Assembly (NCBI RefSeq): GCF_019931755.1 | Contig: NZ_CP082918.1 | Location: 2,026,001-2,090,000, forward strand | Direction: 5' to 3' | Length of the DNA: 64,000 bases | DNA from: Sutcliffiella horikoshii | Lineage (GTDB): Bacteria > Bacillota > Bacilli > Bacillales > Bacillaceae_I | Part shown: piece by piece, positions 1 to 8,525 of the stretch | Numbering within the stretch: the first letter of the stretch is position 1 | Layout: each line of letters opens with the position of its first letter | Notes under the pieces: generated by a model | Databases searched by the model: none | The model's input: the letters and a program-made list of their open reading frames with translations, nothing else | What the model was told of the DNA's origin: nothing | Program-made: the position numbers and the translations under genes

Positions 1-616
1 TAAGATCATGGATAAATTCTATACAGGTTCAGAAAATGTAAAAGCCACTTTGCATCAAGTAACCAGCTACATCCATGCTTTCCATGAGGCCAATCCATTA
101 AAAGCAGGAGTGGCAAAGGCTGAAATACTTTCAAACTTTTCAAATTCGGTACCTAAGAATTTAGTAGAACATGTCATTCAATCACTACAAGACGACGGAA
201 AAATAATGCGAGATGAAAGTTTATTATATGATGCCAGCTTTGAACCGCATTATCCTGTTTCTTGGAAAAAAAGAATGGAACAGGTTGTGTCTGGTATTGA
301 GGGGGACGGTCTTACTCCTAAACCTTTTGAGCAGTATGGACGAGAGACGGGACTTCCTGAAAAAGAACTGCGTGATCTTCAGCATTATTTAATCAGGCAG
401 GAAAAAGTATACGTGTTGGATGATAAGCATTTAGTCAGTGTAAAAATCATAGAAAGTTCTGTCTCTAAACTAAAGAGGAAGTATTCACAGGAATTAGAGC
501 TGAGCGGAGTAAAAGAGGAACTCGGATTATCCAGAAAGTATTTGATCCCTTATATGGAATTGCTAGATGCCTTACAGATTACGAAAAGAGAAGATTCTGT
601 TCGGTATTGGAGATAA
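1..616 (+). CDS. selB: SelB, selenocysteine-specific elongation factor, C-terminal part (5' end outside window)
   Basis: This is the C-terminal winged-helix region of SelB, the GTPase that carries Sec-tRNA to the ribosome and recognises the SECIS hairpin in selenoprotein mRNAs. The frame is open from base 2 with no stop upstream, so the gene continues beyond the window; the ATG at base 8 is internal. Residues around HEANPLKAGVAKAEI match the conserved HPLR-G-xKEEL start of a SelB winged helix, and the remaining 200 residues fit further wings. The GTPase domains are not visible. The gene converges on selD, with one hairpin terminator between them. Identification rests on this motif and on the neighbouring selD and selA. 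Confidence 0.87.
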   Translation, partial: KIMDKFYTGSENVKATLHQVTSYIHAFHEANPLKAGVAKAEILSNFSNSVPKNLVEHVIQSLQDDGKIMRDESLLYDASFEPHYPVSWKKRMEQVVSGIEGDGLTPKPFEQYGRETGLPEKELRDLQHYLIRQEKVYVLDDKHLVSVKIIESSVSKLKRKYSQELELSGVKEELGLSRKYLIPYMELLDALQITKREDSVRYWR

Positions 617-658
617 TGAAAACGGTGCTACTGAAAGTAATCAGTTGGCACCGTTTTT
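617..658. terminator. Bidirectional terminator between selB and selD
   Basis: A hairpin pairs AAACGGTGC..CTGA with TCAG..GGCACCGTTT and is followed by a T run on the plus strand. The last codons of selD lie inside the right arm. Confidence 0.75.
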
Positions 659-1705
659 GCTTACATAAATGCATTTTTCTCTTTTTTCTGTGACAGATCC
701 AATGACAGCAGCATGCACATTTCTTTCTTTTAGCTTGCTTACATACTGATACGCTTCCGTTTTAGGCATGCTGACTAGCATGCCTCCAGATGTGATAGCG
801 TCACACAACACCAGCTGCTCATGAAAAGAGATGGAATCAGGGTAATAAACCTCATTCTCTAACCATTGATGGTTGGACTTAGATCCACCAGGCACTACGC
901 CTGCTTCTGCCAACTCATATGTTCCCGATAAAACAGGAACTTTCTTCAGGTCGATATGTAAGCTTACGCCGCTTCCACGTGCGATTTCACTTGCATGTCC
1001 GAGCAGTCCAAAACCAGTAACGTCTGTAACGGCATTCGGATTGTATTCTTTCAATGTTTCAGCTGCATGTTTGTTTAAGGAAGCCATTGTCTGCGTTACG
1101 AGAGTAATTTGTTCATCTGTAGCTTTTCCTCGTTTTATGGCGGTAGTGATGATCCCTACCCCAATAGGCTTTGTTAATACAAGTGCATCCCCAGTGCGAG
1201 CACCAATATTTTTCCATATATGATTTGGATGGGCAAACCCTGTAACAGATAAGCCGAATTTAGGTTCCTGGTCATCAATGGAATGTCCACCGACAATGAC
1301 TGCTCCTGCTTCCTTCACTTTATCCAACGCCCCTGAAAGGATAGAGTGGAGAATTTCGGGTCCCAATTTCTTTATTGGATATCCGACAATATTTAGTGCT
1401 GTTTTTGGGGTGCCACCCATTGCATAAACGTCACTCAATGCATTCGCAGCAGCTATTTGTCCAAACATGTAAGGGTCATCCACAACTGGTGTAAAATAAT
1501 CGAGCGTCTGGATCATCGCAATGTCATCAGTGATTTTATATACTCCGGCATCATCAGAAGTGCTAAAGCCTACTAACAAATTAGGATCGTGGTTATTCGC
1601 AGGTAAATCACGCAAAACTTGCGCGAGGTCGCTAGGACCAAGTTTGCAGCCTCAACCAGCTTTCGTAGATAGTGATGTTAAACGAATTTTTTCGTGTTCA
1701 CTCAT
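641..1705 (-). CDS. selD: Selenophosphate synthase SelD, itself a selenoprotein (in-frame UGA = Sec18)
   Basis: SelD makes selenophosphate from selenide and ATP, the selenium donor for Sec-tRNA synthesis. The long open frame begins only near 1615, but the same frame continues upstream through one TGA (1652-1654) to an ATG at 1705. That ATG has a strong AGGAGGTG site five bases upstream. The upstream part reads MSEHEKIRLTSLSTKAG-U-GCKLGPSDLAQVL, which contains the SelD glycine-rich active-site loop with U where other SelD proteins have Cys or Sec. The full protein is 354 residues, normal for SelD. DVTGFGLLGH and GGMLVS are further family motifs. A hairpin follows the TGA. Sec-containing SelD proteins are known in other bacteria. 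Confidence 0.93.
1611..1654 (-). promoter_or_regulatory. Candidate bacterial SECIS hairpin of selD
   Basis: Directly after the UGA (1652-1654, minus strand), GCAAACTT (1647-1640) pairs with AAGTTTTGC (1620-1612), leaving one bulged base. An inner helix GGTC/GACC closes a five-base apical loop CTAGC (1635-1631). Placement and size fit a bSECIS, which SelB reads with its C-terminal wings. The fold was drawn by eye. Confidence 0.7.
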
Positions 1706-1776
1706 TAGGGCACCTCCTGTCATGTACTAAGTATATTCGTCCAATGAGTGGTTTACCAGTGATAAAGATTTGAATT

Positions 1777-1805
1777 TTGCGAAAAGGTAATAGATGTACT
1801 ATGAT
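1777..1805 (+). promoter_or_regulatory. Candidate SigA promoter of the SelW-like gene
   Basis: TTGCGA at 1777-1782 and TATGAT at 1800-1805 are separated by 17 bases, about 65 bases upstream of the ATG at 1871. Confidence 0.5.
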
Positions 1806-1870
1806 AATATTAATGACTGGGAAGGAATATCTTGGTCATCGTAGTAAAAACTTGCATAGGAGGAAAACTC

Positions 1871-2110
1871 ATGAGCAATTTCAAAGTATCTATCGAATTT
1901 TGCATGCAGTGAAACTACGCGCCAAAAGCCGCGAGTTTCGCGGAATTACTATTCAGCCACTTCCGAACGGATATCTCCTCTATGGAGCTGATCCCAAGCT
2001 CCGGTGGAAAATTTGAAGTGACGGTAAATGGAGAAACAATCTTTTCTAAAAAAGAAACCGGTGTGTTTCCGAAAGCGGAAGACATCATTGCTCAATTGGA
2101 AGGCAAGTAA
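1871..2110 (+). CDS. SelW/Rdx-family selenoprotein (CMQU motif, UGA = Sec14)
   Basis: A 79-residue reading frame starts at ATG 1871 after an AGGAGG site, crosses one TGA at 1910-1912 and ends at TAA 2108-2110. It begins MSNFKVSIEFCMQ-U-NYAPKAASF, giving the CxxU redox motif in the first loop after a beta strand. It continues with a helix, SGGKFEVTVNGETIFSKK and a final FPKAEDIIAQL. This is the thioredoxin-like SelW/SelT/SelH (Rdx) layout and length. The codons after the TGA stay in one frame for 65 residues of family-like sequence. A hairpin immediately follows the TGA. The physiological role of bacterial SelW-like proteins is not settled; a thiol redox role is inferred. It lies between selD and selA. 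Confidence 0.9.
1910..1939 (+). promoter_or_regulatory. Candidate bacterial SECIS hairpin of the SelW-like gene
   Basis: GAAACT (1911-1916) pairs perfectly with AGTTTC (1934-1939), and CGCG (1918-1921) with CGCG (1930-1933). A single bulged A (1917) and an eight-base loop complete the fold. The hairpin begins inside the UGA codon, as expected of a bSECIS. Confidence 0.8.
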
Positions 2111-2140
2111 GAGAGGAGGGGGAACCCTTCTCTTTTACCT
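2109..2140 (+). terminator. Terminator after the SelW-like gene
   Basis: A twelve-pair hairpin (AAGAGAGGAGGG with CCCTTCTCTTTT, two G-U pairs, GGAA loop) is followed by T-rich sequence. The TATAAT at 2152-2157 may then serve as a separate -10 box for selA. Confidence 0.6.
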
Positions 2141-2188
2141 TTTTATTAGGATATAATAGGAGAATGACCGAACGGAAAAGGTGAAAAT

Positions 2189-3586
2189 ATGAAAGAATTA
2201 CTTCGAAGCATTCCCCCTATACATGAACTGCAAAATCAACCTACATTTATGCAATTAAGCAAAAAGTATGATGTTGATAAAACAGTTATGACCTCCATTT
2301 TGAGAATGGCAATAGAGGGGCTTAGAAATCAAATTATTGCGGGTGATCTAGAGGGTTCGGATATCACTTCTAGAATATGGAATCAAATGGAACTGATGTT
2401 GAATAGAAAAAATAAGTCACGACTGCTGCCAGTTATCAATGCAACGGGGACGATCTTACATACAAATCTTGGACGCACAAGGTTAAGTAGAGACGCAATT
2501 AACCGAGTTGTTGAAGTGGCTTCTAACTATTCCAATTTAGAATTTGATATTGATTCAGGTAAGCGGGGCTCAAGGCATGATATTGTCGAGGATTTAATTA
2601 AAGAGGTAACTGGTGCGGAAGCTGCCATGGTAGTAAATAATAACGCGGCAGCAGTGTTTTTCATCTTGAATGCGTTTGGCAAAGGGAAAGAAGTAATTGT
2701 TTCAAGAGGCCAGCTTGTGGAGATTGGAGGTTCTTTTCGAATCAGCTCCATTATGGAAGAGAGCGGTGCGAAGCTCGTGGAGGTTGGGACCACAAACAAA
2801 ACGCATCTGAAAGATTATAAGGAAGCTCTTTCAGATGATACCTCCATGGTGTTAAAAGTACATACAAGCAATTTTAAAATAGTTGGTTTTACTGAGGCCG
2901 TATCTACACAACAACTGGTTGATTTAAAGCAGTTTCAAGAAGATTTGATTGTCTACGAAGATCTGGGCAGCGGAGTCCTTTTTGATTTCACGGAAGCAGG
3001 CATAGGAGAGGAACCAGTTGTACAAAAAGTGTTAGAAACTGGTGTAGACATCGTATCGTTTAGCGGTGATAAACTGTTGGGTGGACCACAAGCAGGTATC
3101 ATAGCCGGAAAAAAGCAATATATCGATAAGTTAAAAAAGCATCAGCTTGCCAGGGTGCTTCGAGTGGATAAAATGAGTTTTGCTGCGCTAGAAGGTACAT
3201 TACAAGCTTATGCAAACAAAAAAGCAAAAGACATTCCAGCGGTTAGAGATATGTTACTATCCATGGAAGAGGTTAGAGAAAGAGCCATGGTATTCCTTGA
3301 TACCGTGACCTCTTTGAATTTGTTTCATTGGGAGCTTGTAGAAGTCGAGTCAATGGTTGGCGGTGGAACGATGCCAGAAGTGAAAATACCTTCCATTGCA
3401 GTTAGGGTGCACACCGATACTCTTTCATCACAGACGTTGGCAGATGAACTAAGAAAAGGAACCCCAAGTGTGGTGGTCCGTCTCCAAGATCAGCACGTGA
3501 TGTTGGATTTCCGGACTATCACACAAGGGGAGATACCTAAAATTGTGGAAGCTTTTCGTAAAATCGAGCTTACATATCGTGACTAG
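2189..3586 (+). CDS. selA: L-seryl-tRNA(Sec) selenium transferase SelA
   Basis: SelA is the PLP enzyme that converts Ser-tRNA(Sec) to Sec-tRNA(Sec) using selenophosphate from SelD. At 465 residues it has normal family length. [19 protein letters not shown] is the typical N-terminal block, and [12 protein letters not shown] carries the PLP lysine at position 295, the same number as in E. coli SelA. The ATG follows AAAGGTG. It is transcribed in the same direction as the SelW-like gene, with a terminator and a TATAAT box between them, so it may have its own promoter. Its last 17 bases overlap the end of sspP on the other strand. Confidence 0.95.
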   Translation: MKELLRSIPPIHELQNQPTFMQLSKKYDVDKTVMTSILRMAIEGLRNQIIAGDLEGSDITSRIWNQMELMLNRKNKSRLLPVINATGTILHTNLGRTRLSRDAINRVVEVASNYSNLEFDIDSGKRGSRHDIVEDLIKEVTGAEAAMVVNNNAAAVFFILNAFGKGKEVIVSRGQLVEIGGSFRISSIMEESGAKLVEVGTTNKTHLKDYKEALSDDTSMVLKVHTSNFKIVGFTEAVSTQQLVDLKQFQEDLIVYEDLGSGVLFDFTEAGIGEEPVVQKVLETGVDIVSFSGDKLLGGPQAGIIAGKKQYIDKLKKHQLARVLRVDKMSFAALEGTLQAYANKKAKDIPAVRDMLLSMEEVRERAMVFLDTVTSLNLFHWELVEVESMVGGGTMPEVKIPSIAVRVHTDTLSSQTLADELRKGTPSVVVRLQDQHVMLDFRTITQGEIPKIVEAFRKIELTYRD

Positions 3587-3713
3587 AATTATGCTTTTGG
3601 CGAGTATGCTGACGGTTTTTCACTTTATGAGATCCGCTTAAAGGTGCGGGTTGGCCTGATTGATTATCTTTAGGCTGGTTTCTTACCATATCTTTGTGGC
3701 TGTTTTTGTTCAT
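3570..3713 (-). CDS. sspP: Small acid-soluble spore protein P
   Basis: This 47-residue basic protein begins [17 protein letters not shown] and has the [15 protein letters not shown] core and QKHNSSHDM end characteristic of B. subtilis SspP. SspP is a minor spore-core protein made in the forespore. ATG 3713 follows AGGAGGAGAT. The last 17 bases overlap the 3' end of selA in convergent orientation. It keeps the B. subtilis arrangement of sspP and sspO beside citB, and it marks the organism as a spore former. Confidence 0.9.
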   Translation of the reverse strand: MNKNSHKDMVRNQPKDNQSGQPAPLSGSHKVKNRQHTRQKHNSSHDM

Positions 3714-3848
3714 TGTATATCTCCTCCTTTGCTTATAGTTTTTGAAAAATGGACAGGTTTATGCTCGACTGTCTTAGGTATATTTTTCTTTTAGACGGGC
3801 AGTATAGGTAGAGCTATTATTTACTTTGACCTAAAGGAGCGAAAAGAT

Positions 3849-4115
3849 ATGCCATATCATAAAGATAAACAGCAAGCTTTCCAAGCAGCACAACAAGGAA
3901 CAGAACAAGCAAGAGATGTTTACGAAGCGATTGTCAGAAATGATCCAAACTATGGGCACGATTTCAAGAGATTAGAAAATGAAGTGAACGAAGCAATCGA
4001 ACAGATCAACAACGCACTAGAAGTAGCTTCTGAAACACAACGACCGCAATTGATGCAATTTCAGGCAGATCTACAACGCCTGATGCAGCAAGGTGAAGGG
4101 AATACGTTGGAGTAG
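3849..4115 (+). CDS. Small helical protein, DUF2524/YtzC-like
   Basis: An 88-residue, charged, almost wholly helical protein without Cys or membrane segments. Heptad-like stretches (residues 40-80, NEVNEAIEQINNALEVASE then QRPQLMQFQADLQRL) suggest a coiled coil. The QRPQL segment resembles the QREQL core of DUF2524 proteins of Bacillus, whose function is unknown. The ATG follows AAAGGAGCG by about seven bases. It stands alone between sspP and sspO and has its own terminator. The family assignment is tentative. Confidence 0.65.
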   Translation: MPYHKDKQQAFQAAQQGTEQARDVYEAIVRNDPNYGHDFKRLENEVNEAIEQINNALEVASETQRPQLMQFQADLQRLMQQGEGNTLE

Positions 4116-4136
4116 AGAGTTGATTCGTTAGGTTAG

Positions 4137-4184
4137 GCCAATCTTGAACCGGTAATTTAGGTTTTAGGTTGGCTTTTGGCTTTT
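4137..4184 (+). terminator. Terminator after the DUF2524-like gene
   Basis: GCCAA..GAACC pairs with GGTTT..TTGGC around an A/T-rich loop, followed by TTTT and then a seven-T run. Confidence 0.6.
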
Positions 4185-4202
4185 TTTCAAATTGATTGTG
4201 TT

Positions 4203-4241
4203 GGCAAAAAAAAATCAACCCCAACAAATTGGAGTTGATTT
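4203..4241 (-). terminator. Terminator of sspO
   Basis: Read on the minus strand, AAATCAACTCC pairs with GGGGTTGATTT and a long T run follows, just past the sspO stop. Confidence 0.75.
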
Positions 4242-4253
4242 CATTAAGAACTA

Positions 4254-4403
4254 TTACTGATTCTTCTTACGTTTTTTATTATTCTGCTTCTGCGCTTCTG
4301 TCAAAGGTTCATTGGAAAGTTCCTCATTGTACCCGGCACCTTTTCCTTGTCCGCTCGCATTGTTCATACCTTCGATGACATGGTTCGATTTTCTTTTTGC
4401 CAC
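4254..4403 (-). CDS. sspO: Small acid-soluble spore protein O
   Basis: A 49-residue protein reading [20 protein letters not shown], then GAGYNEE, and ending [16 protein letters not shown]. It matches B. subtilis SspO nearly residue by residue. The start is GTG at 4403, seven bases after GGAGGTG; no suitable ATG exists. It is a minor forespore-made protein of the spore core. It is transcribed away from citB, as in B. subtilis where sspP and sspO sit beside citB. Confidence 0.9.
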   Translation of the reverse strand: MAKRKSNHVIEGMNNASGQGKGAGYNEELSNEPLTEAQKQNNKKRKKNQ

Positions 4404-4472
4404 TTCACTTCACCTCCATTTATAGTTTCTCCTGAGGTTTCAACAGCATGTATTTGTGGAATATTATGAAAG

Positions 4473-4487
4473 ATAAGTGTAACTTAT
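4473..4487 (+). promoter_or_regulatory. CcpC-type dyad operator upstream of citB
   Basis: The sequence is ATAA-N7-TTAT, the CcpC consensus. Its centre (4480) lies 66 bases upstream of the start site predicted from the -10 box at 4534. In B. subtilis the citB dyad is also centred at -66. A half-site TTAT (4516-4519) falls near -27, again as in B. subtilis. CcpC represses aconitase synthesis until citrate is present. Confidence 0.75.
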
Positions 4488-4510
4488 GTGATTTGATAAC
4501 TTTATTGATA

Positions 4511-4539
4511 TTTACTTATGAGAAATGTTGTATTAAGAT
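4511..4539 (+). promoter_or_regulatory. Candidate citB promoter
   Basis: TTTACT (4511-4516, approximate) and TAAGAT (4534-4539) with about 17 bases between them. An alternative reading is TTGATA-17-TTGTAT a few bases upstream. Confidence 0.5.
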
Positions 4540-4600
4540 AATATTGTAAGGACTATTCGGTGGGAGAAACAACTCGAAAATTGTCTCAAAGAAAAACATT

Positions 4601-4614
4601 CGCAAACGCTTTCC
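4601..4614 (+). promoter_or_regulatory. Imperfect cre-like site in the citB leader
   Basis: CGCAAACGCTTTCC matches the CcpA cre consensus TGNAANCGNWWNCA except at its two ends. It lies about 60 bases downstream of the predicted start site, a position where cre sites can act as roadblocks. It is weak evidence on its own. Confidence 0.35.
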
Positions 4615-4699
4615 TCAAAAAAGAAAGCTTGTTTTTCAATGCCTATTAATTGTTCATAGCGAGGTCCTATTAAACTATGAGTAGCAGGGGGTAATACAT

Positions 4700-7405
4700 A
4701 TGACGAAGCAAGATGTTTTTAATGCCCGCACGTCTTTTGATGTGAACGGCAAAACGTATCATTACTATTCTTTGCAAGCGCTTGAAAAAGCAAACATTGG
4801 TAACGTGTCACGTTTACCATACTCCATTAAAGTATTATTAGAATCCGTTCTTCGCCAAGTAGACGGCCGTGTTATCACAAAAGAGCACGTTGAAAACTTA
4901 GCAAAATGGGGAACAGACGAGCAGAAGGACGTGGATGTACCATTCAAGCCTTCCCGTGTCATTCTTCAAGACTTCACAGGAGTTCCAGCGGTAGTTGACC
5001 TTGCATCTTTACGTAAAGCAATGGCTGACGTGGGTGGAGATCCTCAGAAAATCAATCCTGAAATCCCGGTTGATCTTGTAATTGACCACTCTGTACAAGT
5101 AGACAAAGCTGGTACGGCTGACTCTTTAGACTTCAACATGAAGCTTGAGTTCGAACGTAATGCAGAGCGTTACAAGTTCCTAAGCTGGGCTAAAAAATCC
5201 TTTGACAACTACCGTGCAGTTCCACCTGCAACTGGTATCGTTCACCAAGTTAACTTAGAGTACTTGGCAAACGTTGTTCACGCTGTGGAAGAAAATGGCG
5301 AATACTTAGCATTCCCTGACACGCTTGTTGGGACAGACTCCCATACAACCATGATCAATGGTATCGGTGTTCTTGGATGGGGTGTAGGTGGTATCGAGGC
5401 GGAAGCAGGAATGCTTGGCCAACCTTCATATTTCCCAGTTCCTGAGGTTGTAGGGGTTAAACTTACAGGTTCAATGCCAAATGGAACAACTGCAACTGAC
5501 TTAGCATTAAAAGTTACGCAAGTATTGCGTAAACATGGTGTGGTTGGTAAGTTTGTTGAATTCTTCGGTCCTGGAGTATCTGAATTACCACTAGCAGACC
5601 GTGCAACAATCGCCAACATGGCACCTGAATACGGAGCAACTTGTGGATTCTTCCCGGTTGATGAAGAGTCTCTTGATTACATGCGCTTAACAGGACGCAG
5701 TGAAGAGCAAATTAAATTAGTAGAAGAGTATTCCAAAGCAAACGGATTGTTCTTCAGCCCTGATGCTGACCCTATCTACACAGATGTAGTAGAAATCGAC
5801 CTTGGAGCTATTGAACCGAACCTTTCTGGACCTAAACGTCCACAAGACCTTGTGCCACTATCCATGATGCAGGAAACATTCCGCAATGCGTTAGTTGCTC
5901 CACAAGGTAACCAAGGCTATGGTTTAACTCCTACTGACATCAGTAAAGAAGTAGAAGTGACTTTGGCTTCCGGTGAGAAAACAACAATGAAAACAGGATC
6001 TATTGCGATTGCATCCATTACTTCCTGTACAAATACATCCAACCCATACGTATTGATCGCTGCTGGTTTAGTTGCGAAAAAAGCGGTGGAATTAGGATTG
6101 GAAGTACCAAGCTTCGTGAAAACGTCCTTAGCGCCTGGTTCAAAGGTTGTTACAGGTTACCTTCATGATTCCGGACTTCAACCATATTTAGATCAATTAG
6201 GTTTCAACATCGTAGGTTACGGTTGTGCGACATGTATCGGTAACTCCGGTCCATTAGCGGATGAAATCGAAGAAGCAGTGGCAGAGAATGACTTGCTTGT
6301 TACTTCTGTACTTTCTGGTAACCGTAACTTTGAAGGACGTATCCACCCGCTTGTAAAAGGTAACTACCTGGCATCTCCACCACTAGTTGTGGCATATGCA
6401 ATTGCTGGTAATGTGGACGTTGACCTTCAAAACGATGTAATCGGAAAAGACAAAGACGGCAACGATGTATTCTTCAAGGATATCTGGCCTTCCATGACAG
6501 AAGTGAAAGAAGTTGTTAAATCAACAGTAACTCCAGAGCTATTCCGCAGAGAATACGAGCATGTATTTGATGACAATAAGCGCTGGAATGAAATTCAAAC
6601 TTCTGATGAGGCATTGTACTCATGGGATAATGATTCCACATACATTCAAAACCCGCCGTTCTTTGAAGGGTTGACTGCTGAAGCAGGAACTGTAGAGCCG
6701 CTTTCTGGTCTTCGTGTAGTTGGGAAGTTTGCTGATTCTGTTACTACAGATCACATCTCTCCAGCTGGTTCTATCGGAAAAGATACGCCTGCAGGTAAAT
6801 ACCTACAAGCAAACGGTGTAACTCCTCGTGAGTTCAACTCTTATGGATCTCGTCGTGGTAACCATGAAGTGATGATGCGTGGTACGTTTGCAAACATCCG
6901 TATCCGTAACCAAATCGCTCCAGGTACAGAAGGCGGCTGGACGACTTACTGGCCTACTGGCGATGTAATGTCCATCTATGATGCTTGCATGAAGTACAAA
7001 GAAGAAGGCACTGGCTTAATGGTCATCGCTGGTAAAGACTATGGTATGGGAAGCTCTCGTGACTGGGCTGCTAAAGGAACAAACCTACTTGGAATCAAAA
7101 CTGTTATCGCGGAAAGCTTCGAAAGAATCCACCGTAGTAACCTTGTTCTAATGGGGGTATTACCTTTACAGTTCAAAGATGGCGAAAGTGCAGAAGTACT
7201 TGGCTTGACTGGTAAAGAAACGTTTGAAGTGGCTGTTGACGAAACAGTTAAACCACGTGACTTTGTAAAAGTTACGGCTACAGACGAAGAAGGCAACAAG
7301 AAAGAATTTGAAGCGCTTGTTCGTTTCGATAGCGAAGTAGAAATCGATTACTACCGTCACGGTGGTATCCTGCGTATGGTTTTGCGCGACAAGCTAAAAG
7401 CATAA
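4700..7405 (+). CDS. citB: Aconitate hydratase (AcnA/CitB type)
   Basis: The TCA-cycle enzyme that isomerises citrate to isocitrate; in B. subtilis the apo form also binds RNA. At 901 residues it has the normal length of the cytosolic IRP1/AcnA family. The three 4Fe-4S ligands are C443 in TSCTNTSNP and C509 and C512 in [33 protein letters not shown] and the [12 protein letters not shown] segment form the C-terminal swivel-domain active site. The start follows CAGGGGGTAA. It is monocistronic, with a CcpC dyad upstream and a strong terminator after it. Codon use is that of a highly expressed gene. Confidence 0.97.
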   Translation: MTKQDVFNARTSFDVNGKTYHYYSLQALEKANIGNVSRLPYSIKVLLESVLRQVDGRVITKEHVENLAKWGTDEQKDVDVPFKPSRVILQDFTGVPAVVDLASLRKAMADVGGDPQKINPEIPVDLVIDHSVQVDKAGTADSLDFNMKLEFERNAERYKFLSWAKKSFDNYRAVPPATGIVHQVNLEYLANVVHAVEENGEYLAFPDTLVGTDSHTTMINGIGVLGWGVGGIEAEAGMLGQPSYFPVPEVVGVKLTGSMPNGTTATDLALKVTQVLRKHGVVGKFVEFFGPGVSELPLADRATIANMAPEYGATCGFFPVDEESLDYMRLTGRSEEQIKLVEEYSKANGLFFSPDADPIYTDVVEIDLGAIEPNLSGPKRPQDLVPLSMMQETFRNALVAPQGNQGYGLTPTDISKEVEVTLASGEKTTMKTGSIAIASITSCTNTSNPYVLIAAGLVAKKAVELGLEVPSFVKTSLAPGSKVVTGYLHDSGLQPYLDQLGFNIVGYGCATCIGNSGPLADEIEEAVAENDLLVTSVLSGNRNFEGRIHPLVKGNYLASPPLVVAYAIAGNVDVDLQNDVIGKDKDGNDVFFKDIWPSMTEVKEVVKSTVTPELFRREYEHVFDDNKRWNEIQTSDEALYSWDNDSTYIQNPPFFEGLTAEAGTVEPLSGLRVVGKFADSVTTDHISPAGSIGKDTPAGKYLQANGVTPREFNSYGSRRGNHEVMMRGTFANIRIRNQIAPGTEGGWTTYWPTGDVMSIYDACMKYKEEGTGLMVIAGKDYGMGSSRDWAAKGTNLLGIKTVIAESFERIHRSNLVLMGVLPLQFKDGESAEVLGLTGKETFEVAVDETVKPRDFVKVTATDEEGNKKEFEALVRFDSEVEIDYYRHGGILRMVLRDKLKA

Positions 7406-7416
7406 TTCAATAGATA

Positions 7417-7449
7417 GGCTGGTCTCAAAACATGAGGCCAGCTTTTTCT
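7417..7449 (+). terminator. Terminator of citB
   Basis: GCTGGTCTCA pairs with TGAGGCCAGC around a short loop and is followed by five T. Confidence 0.85.
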
Positions 7450-7544
7450 TTTGATTTAAATGTTATAAAATTGACATAGGTTATAAAGAACTACAACCTT
7501 TAACTATGATTAAATGAGAGTAATACACTGTAAAGGAGAACGGT

Positions 7545-7949
7545 ATGGATGCCATTCAATTAGGTCCGCTGCTATTAAAGAAGTCGTATCTGGTTCTTCT
7601 TTTTTCATGTTTACTAGCATATCTTTATATTGCTATTTACCTTAGAAAGAAACCGGAAATCGTCAAGACGGTGGAAAATCACATAACAACTGGATTGCTA
7701 ATATGGATCCTTATTTTTAAATTTAGTATTATTATTTTCAGACCGTCCATCATTTGGACAAATCCTTATGGACTGCTCTTTTTCACAGGGGGGACAAGGG
7801 GGTTCTATCTTGCAGTATTTGTAACAATATCATACTTATTTTGGAAACTTCATCAATCCAACATACATATTAGAACTTCCGCAATTATTCTGATTCCAAG
7901 TATTATAATAATCATCTCTAGCTATTACGGAATAATGGCAATTTTATAA
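7545..7949 (+). CDS. Polytopic membrane protein, possibly Lgt-like, paired with the thioredoxin YneN
   Basis: A 134-residue protein with about four membrane segments (near residues 12-30, 47-65, 85-102 and 110-130). The start IQLGPLLLKKSYL and the middle stretch WTNPYGLLFFTGGTRGFY resemble the N-terminus and the GG-containing loop of prolipoprotein diacylglyceryl transferases. It is half their length and I see no catalytic HGGL-type motif, so enzyme function is not claimed. It ends fifteen bases before the thioredoxin start and is probably co-transcribed with it. It could be a partner or anchor for that exported thioredoxin. Confidence 0.6.
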   Translation: MDAIQLGPLLLKKSYLVLLFSCLLAYLYIAIYLRKKPEIVKTVENHITTGLLIWILIFKFSIIIFRPSIIWTNPYGLLFFTGGTRGFYLAVFVTISYLFWKLHQSNIHIRTSAIILIPSIIIIISSYYGIMAIL

Positions 7950-7963
7950 AGGTGGGAATGTTG

Positions 7964-8473
7964 ATGGTAAAAAAAATAATAGCAATCGCCTTTCTTGTTG
8001 CATTAAGCGGTTATGCTATCTTTCAGGTATTTGGAGAAAAAGATCCAGCGACTGGTACACAGCCAGGTGAAAAAGCGATTGATTTTGAGCTAAGTACATT
8101 AGATGGAAAAACAGCACAACTTTCCGATTATGAAGGAAAAAAAGTCATTGTGAACTTCTGGGCTACCTGGTGTGGACCGTGCAGAGCTGAAATGCCTGAA
8201 ATGCAGAAGTTTCATACAGAAAATGAGGATGTCGTAATGCTTGCTGTCAACTTGACTGACAGTGAACCAAGTCTAGATACAGTTAAGGAATATGTAGAAG
8301 AGGGTGGGTATACTTTTCCGATCCTTCTAGACAAGGAAGATATCTTTAGGCACTATCAAGTCTTGACGATGCCTTCTACGTTTTTTATCGACTCAGAGGG
8401 TATCATATCCTACATGCATTTAGGGCCAATGACATATGAATTGATGGAAGAACAGGTTGCGAAAATGAATTAA
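7964..8473 (+). CDS. yneN: Membrane-anchored thioredoxin-like protein (TlpA/ResA family, YneN)
   Basis: An extracytoplasmic thiol-disulfide oxidoreductase of 169 residues. An N-terminal hydrophobic anchor (residues 2-18) is followed by AhpC/TSA-TlpA sequence (AIDFELSTLDGK) and the active site FWATWCGPCRAEMP, then the cis-proline region TMPSTFFID. ATG 7964 is chosen because AAAGGTGGG lies about seven bases upstream; GTG 7952 overlaps that site. In B. subtilis yneN likewise lies directly after citB. Likely roles are cytochrome c maturation or spore-envelope disulfide chemistry, as for ResA and StoA; which one cannot be told from sequence. Confidence 0.87.
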   Translation: MVKKIIAIAFLVALSGYAIFQVFGEKDPATGTQPGEKAIDFELSTLDGKTAQLSDYEGKKVIVNFWATWCGPCRAEMPEMQKFHTENEDVVMLAVNLTDSEPSLDTVKEYVEEGGYTFPILLDKEDIFRHYQVLTMPSTFFIDSEGIISYMHLGPMTYELMEEQVAKMN

Positions 8474-8484
8474 GAAAGTTAAAG

Positions 8485-8525
8485 AAGGAGGTTGTACAGG
8501 TATGGATACTGTGCAACCTCCTTTT
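8485..8525. terminator. Bidirectional terminator between yneN and the DUF1287 gene
   Basis: AAGGAGGTTG..CAG pairs with CTG..CAACCTCCTT, with T runs on both strands. Confidence 0.85.

Noticed and set aside
1777..2016. 79-codon frame overlapping the SelW-like gene in another frame
   Set aside because: It has no RBS match, no recognisable protein family, and ends inside the selenoprotein gene. The frame with the TGA has the RBS and the family match.
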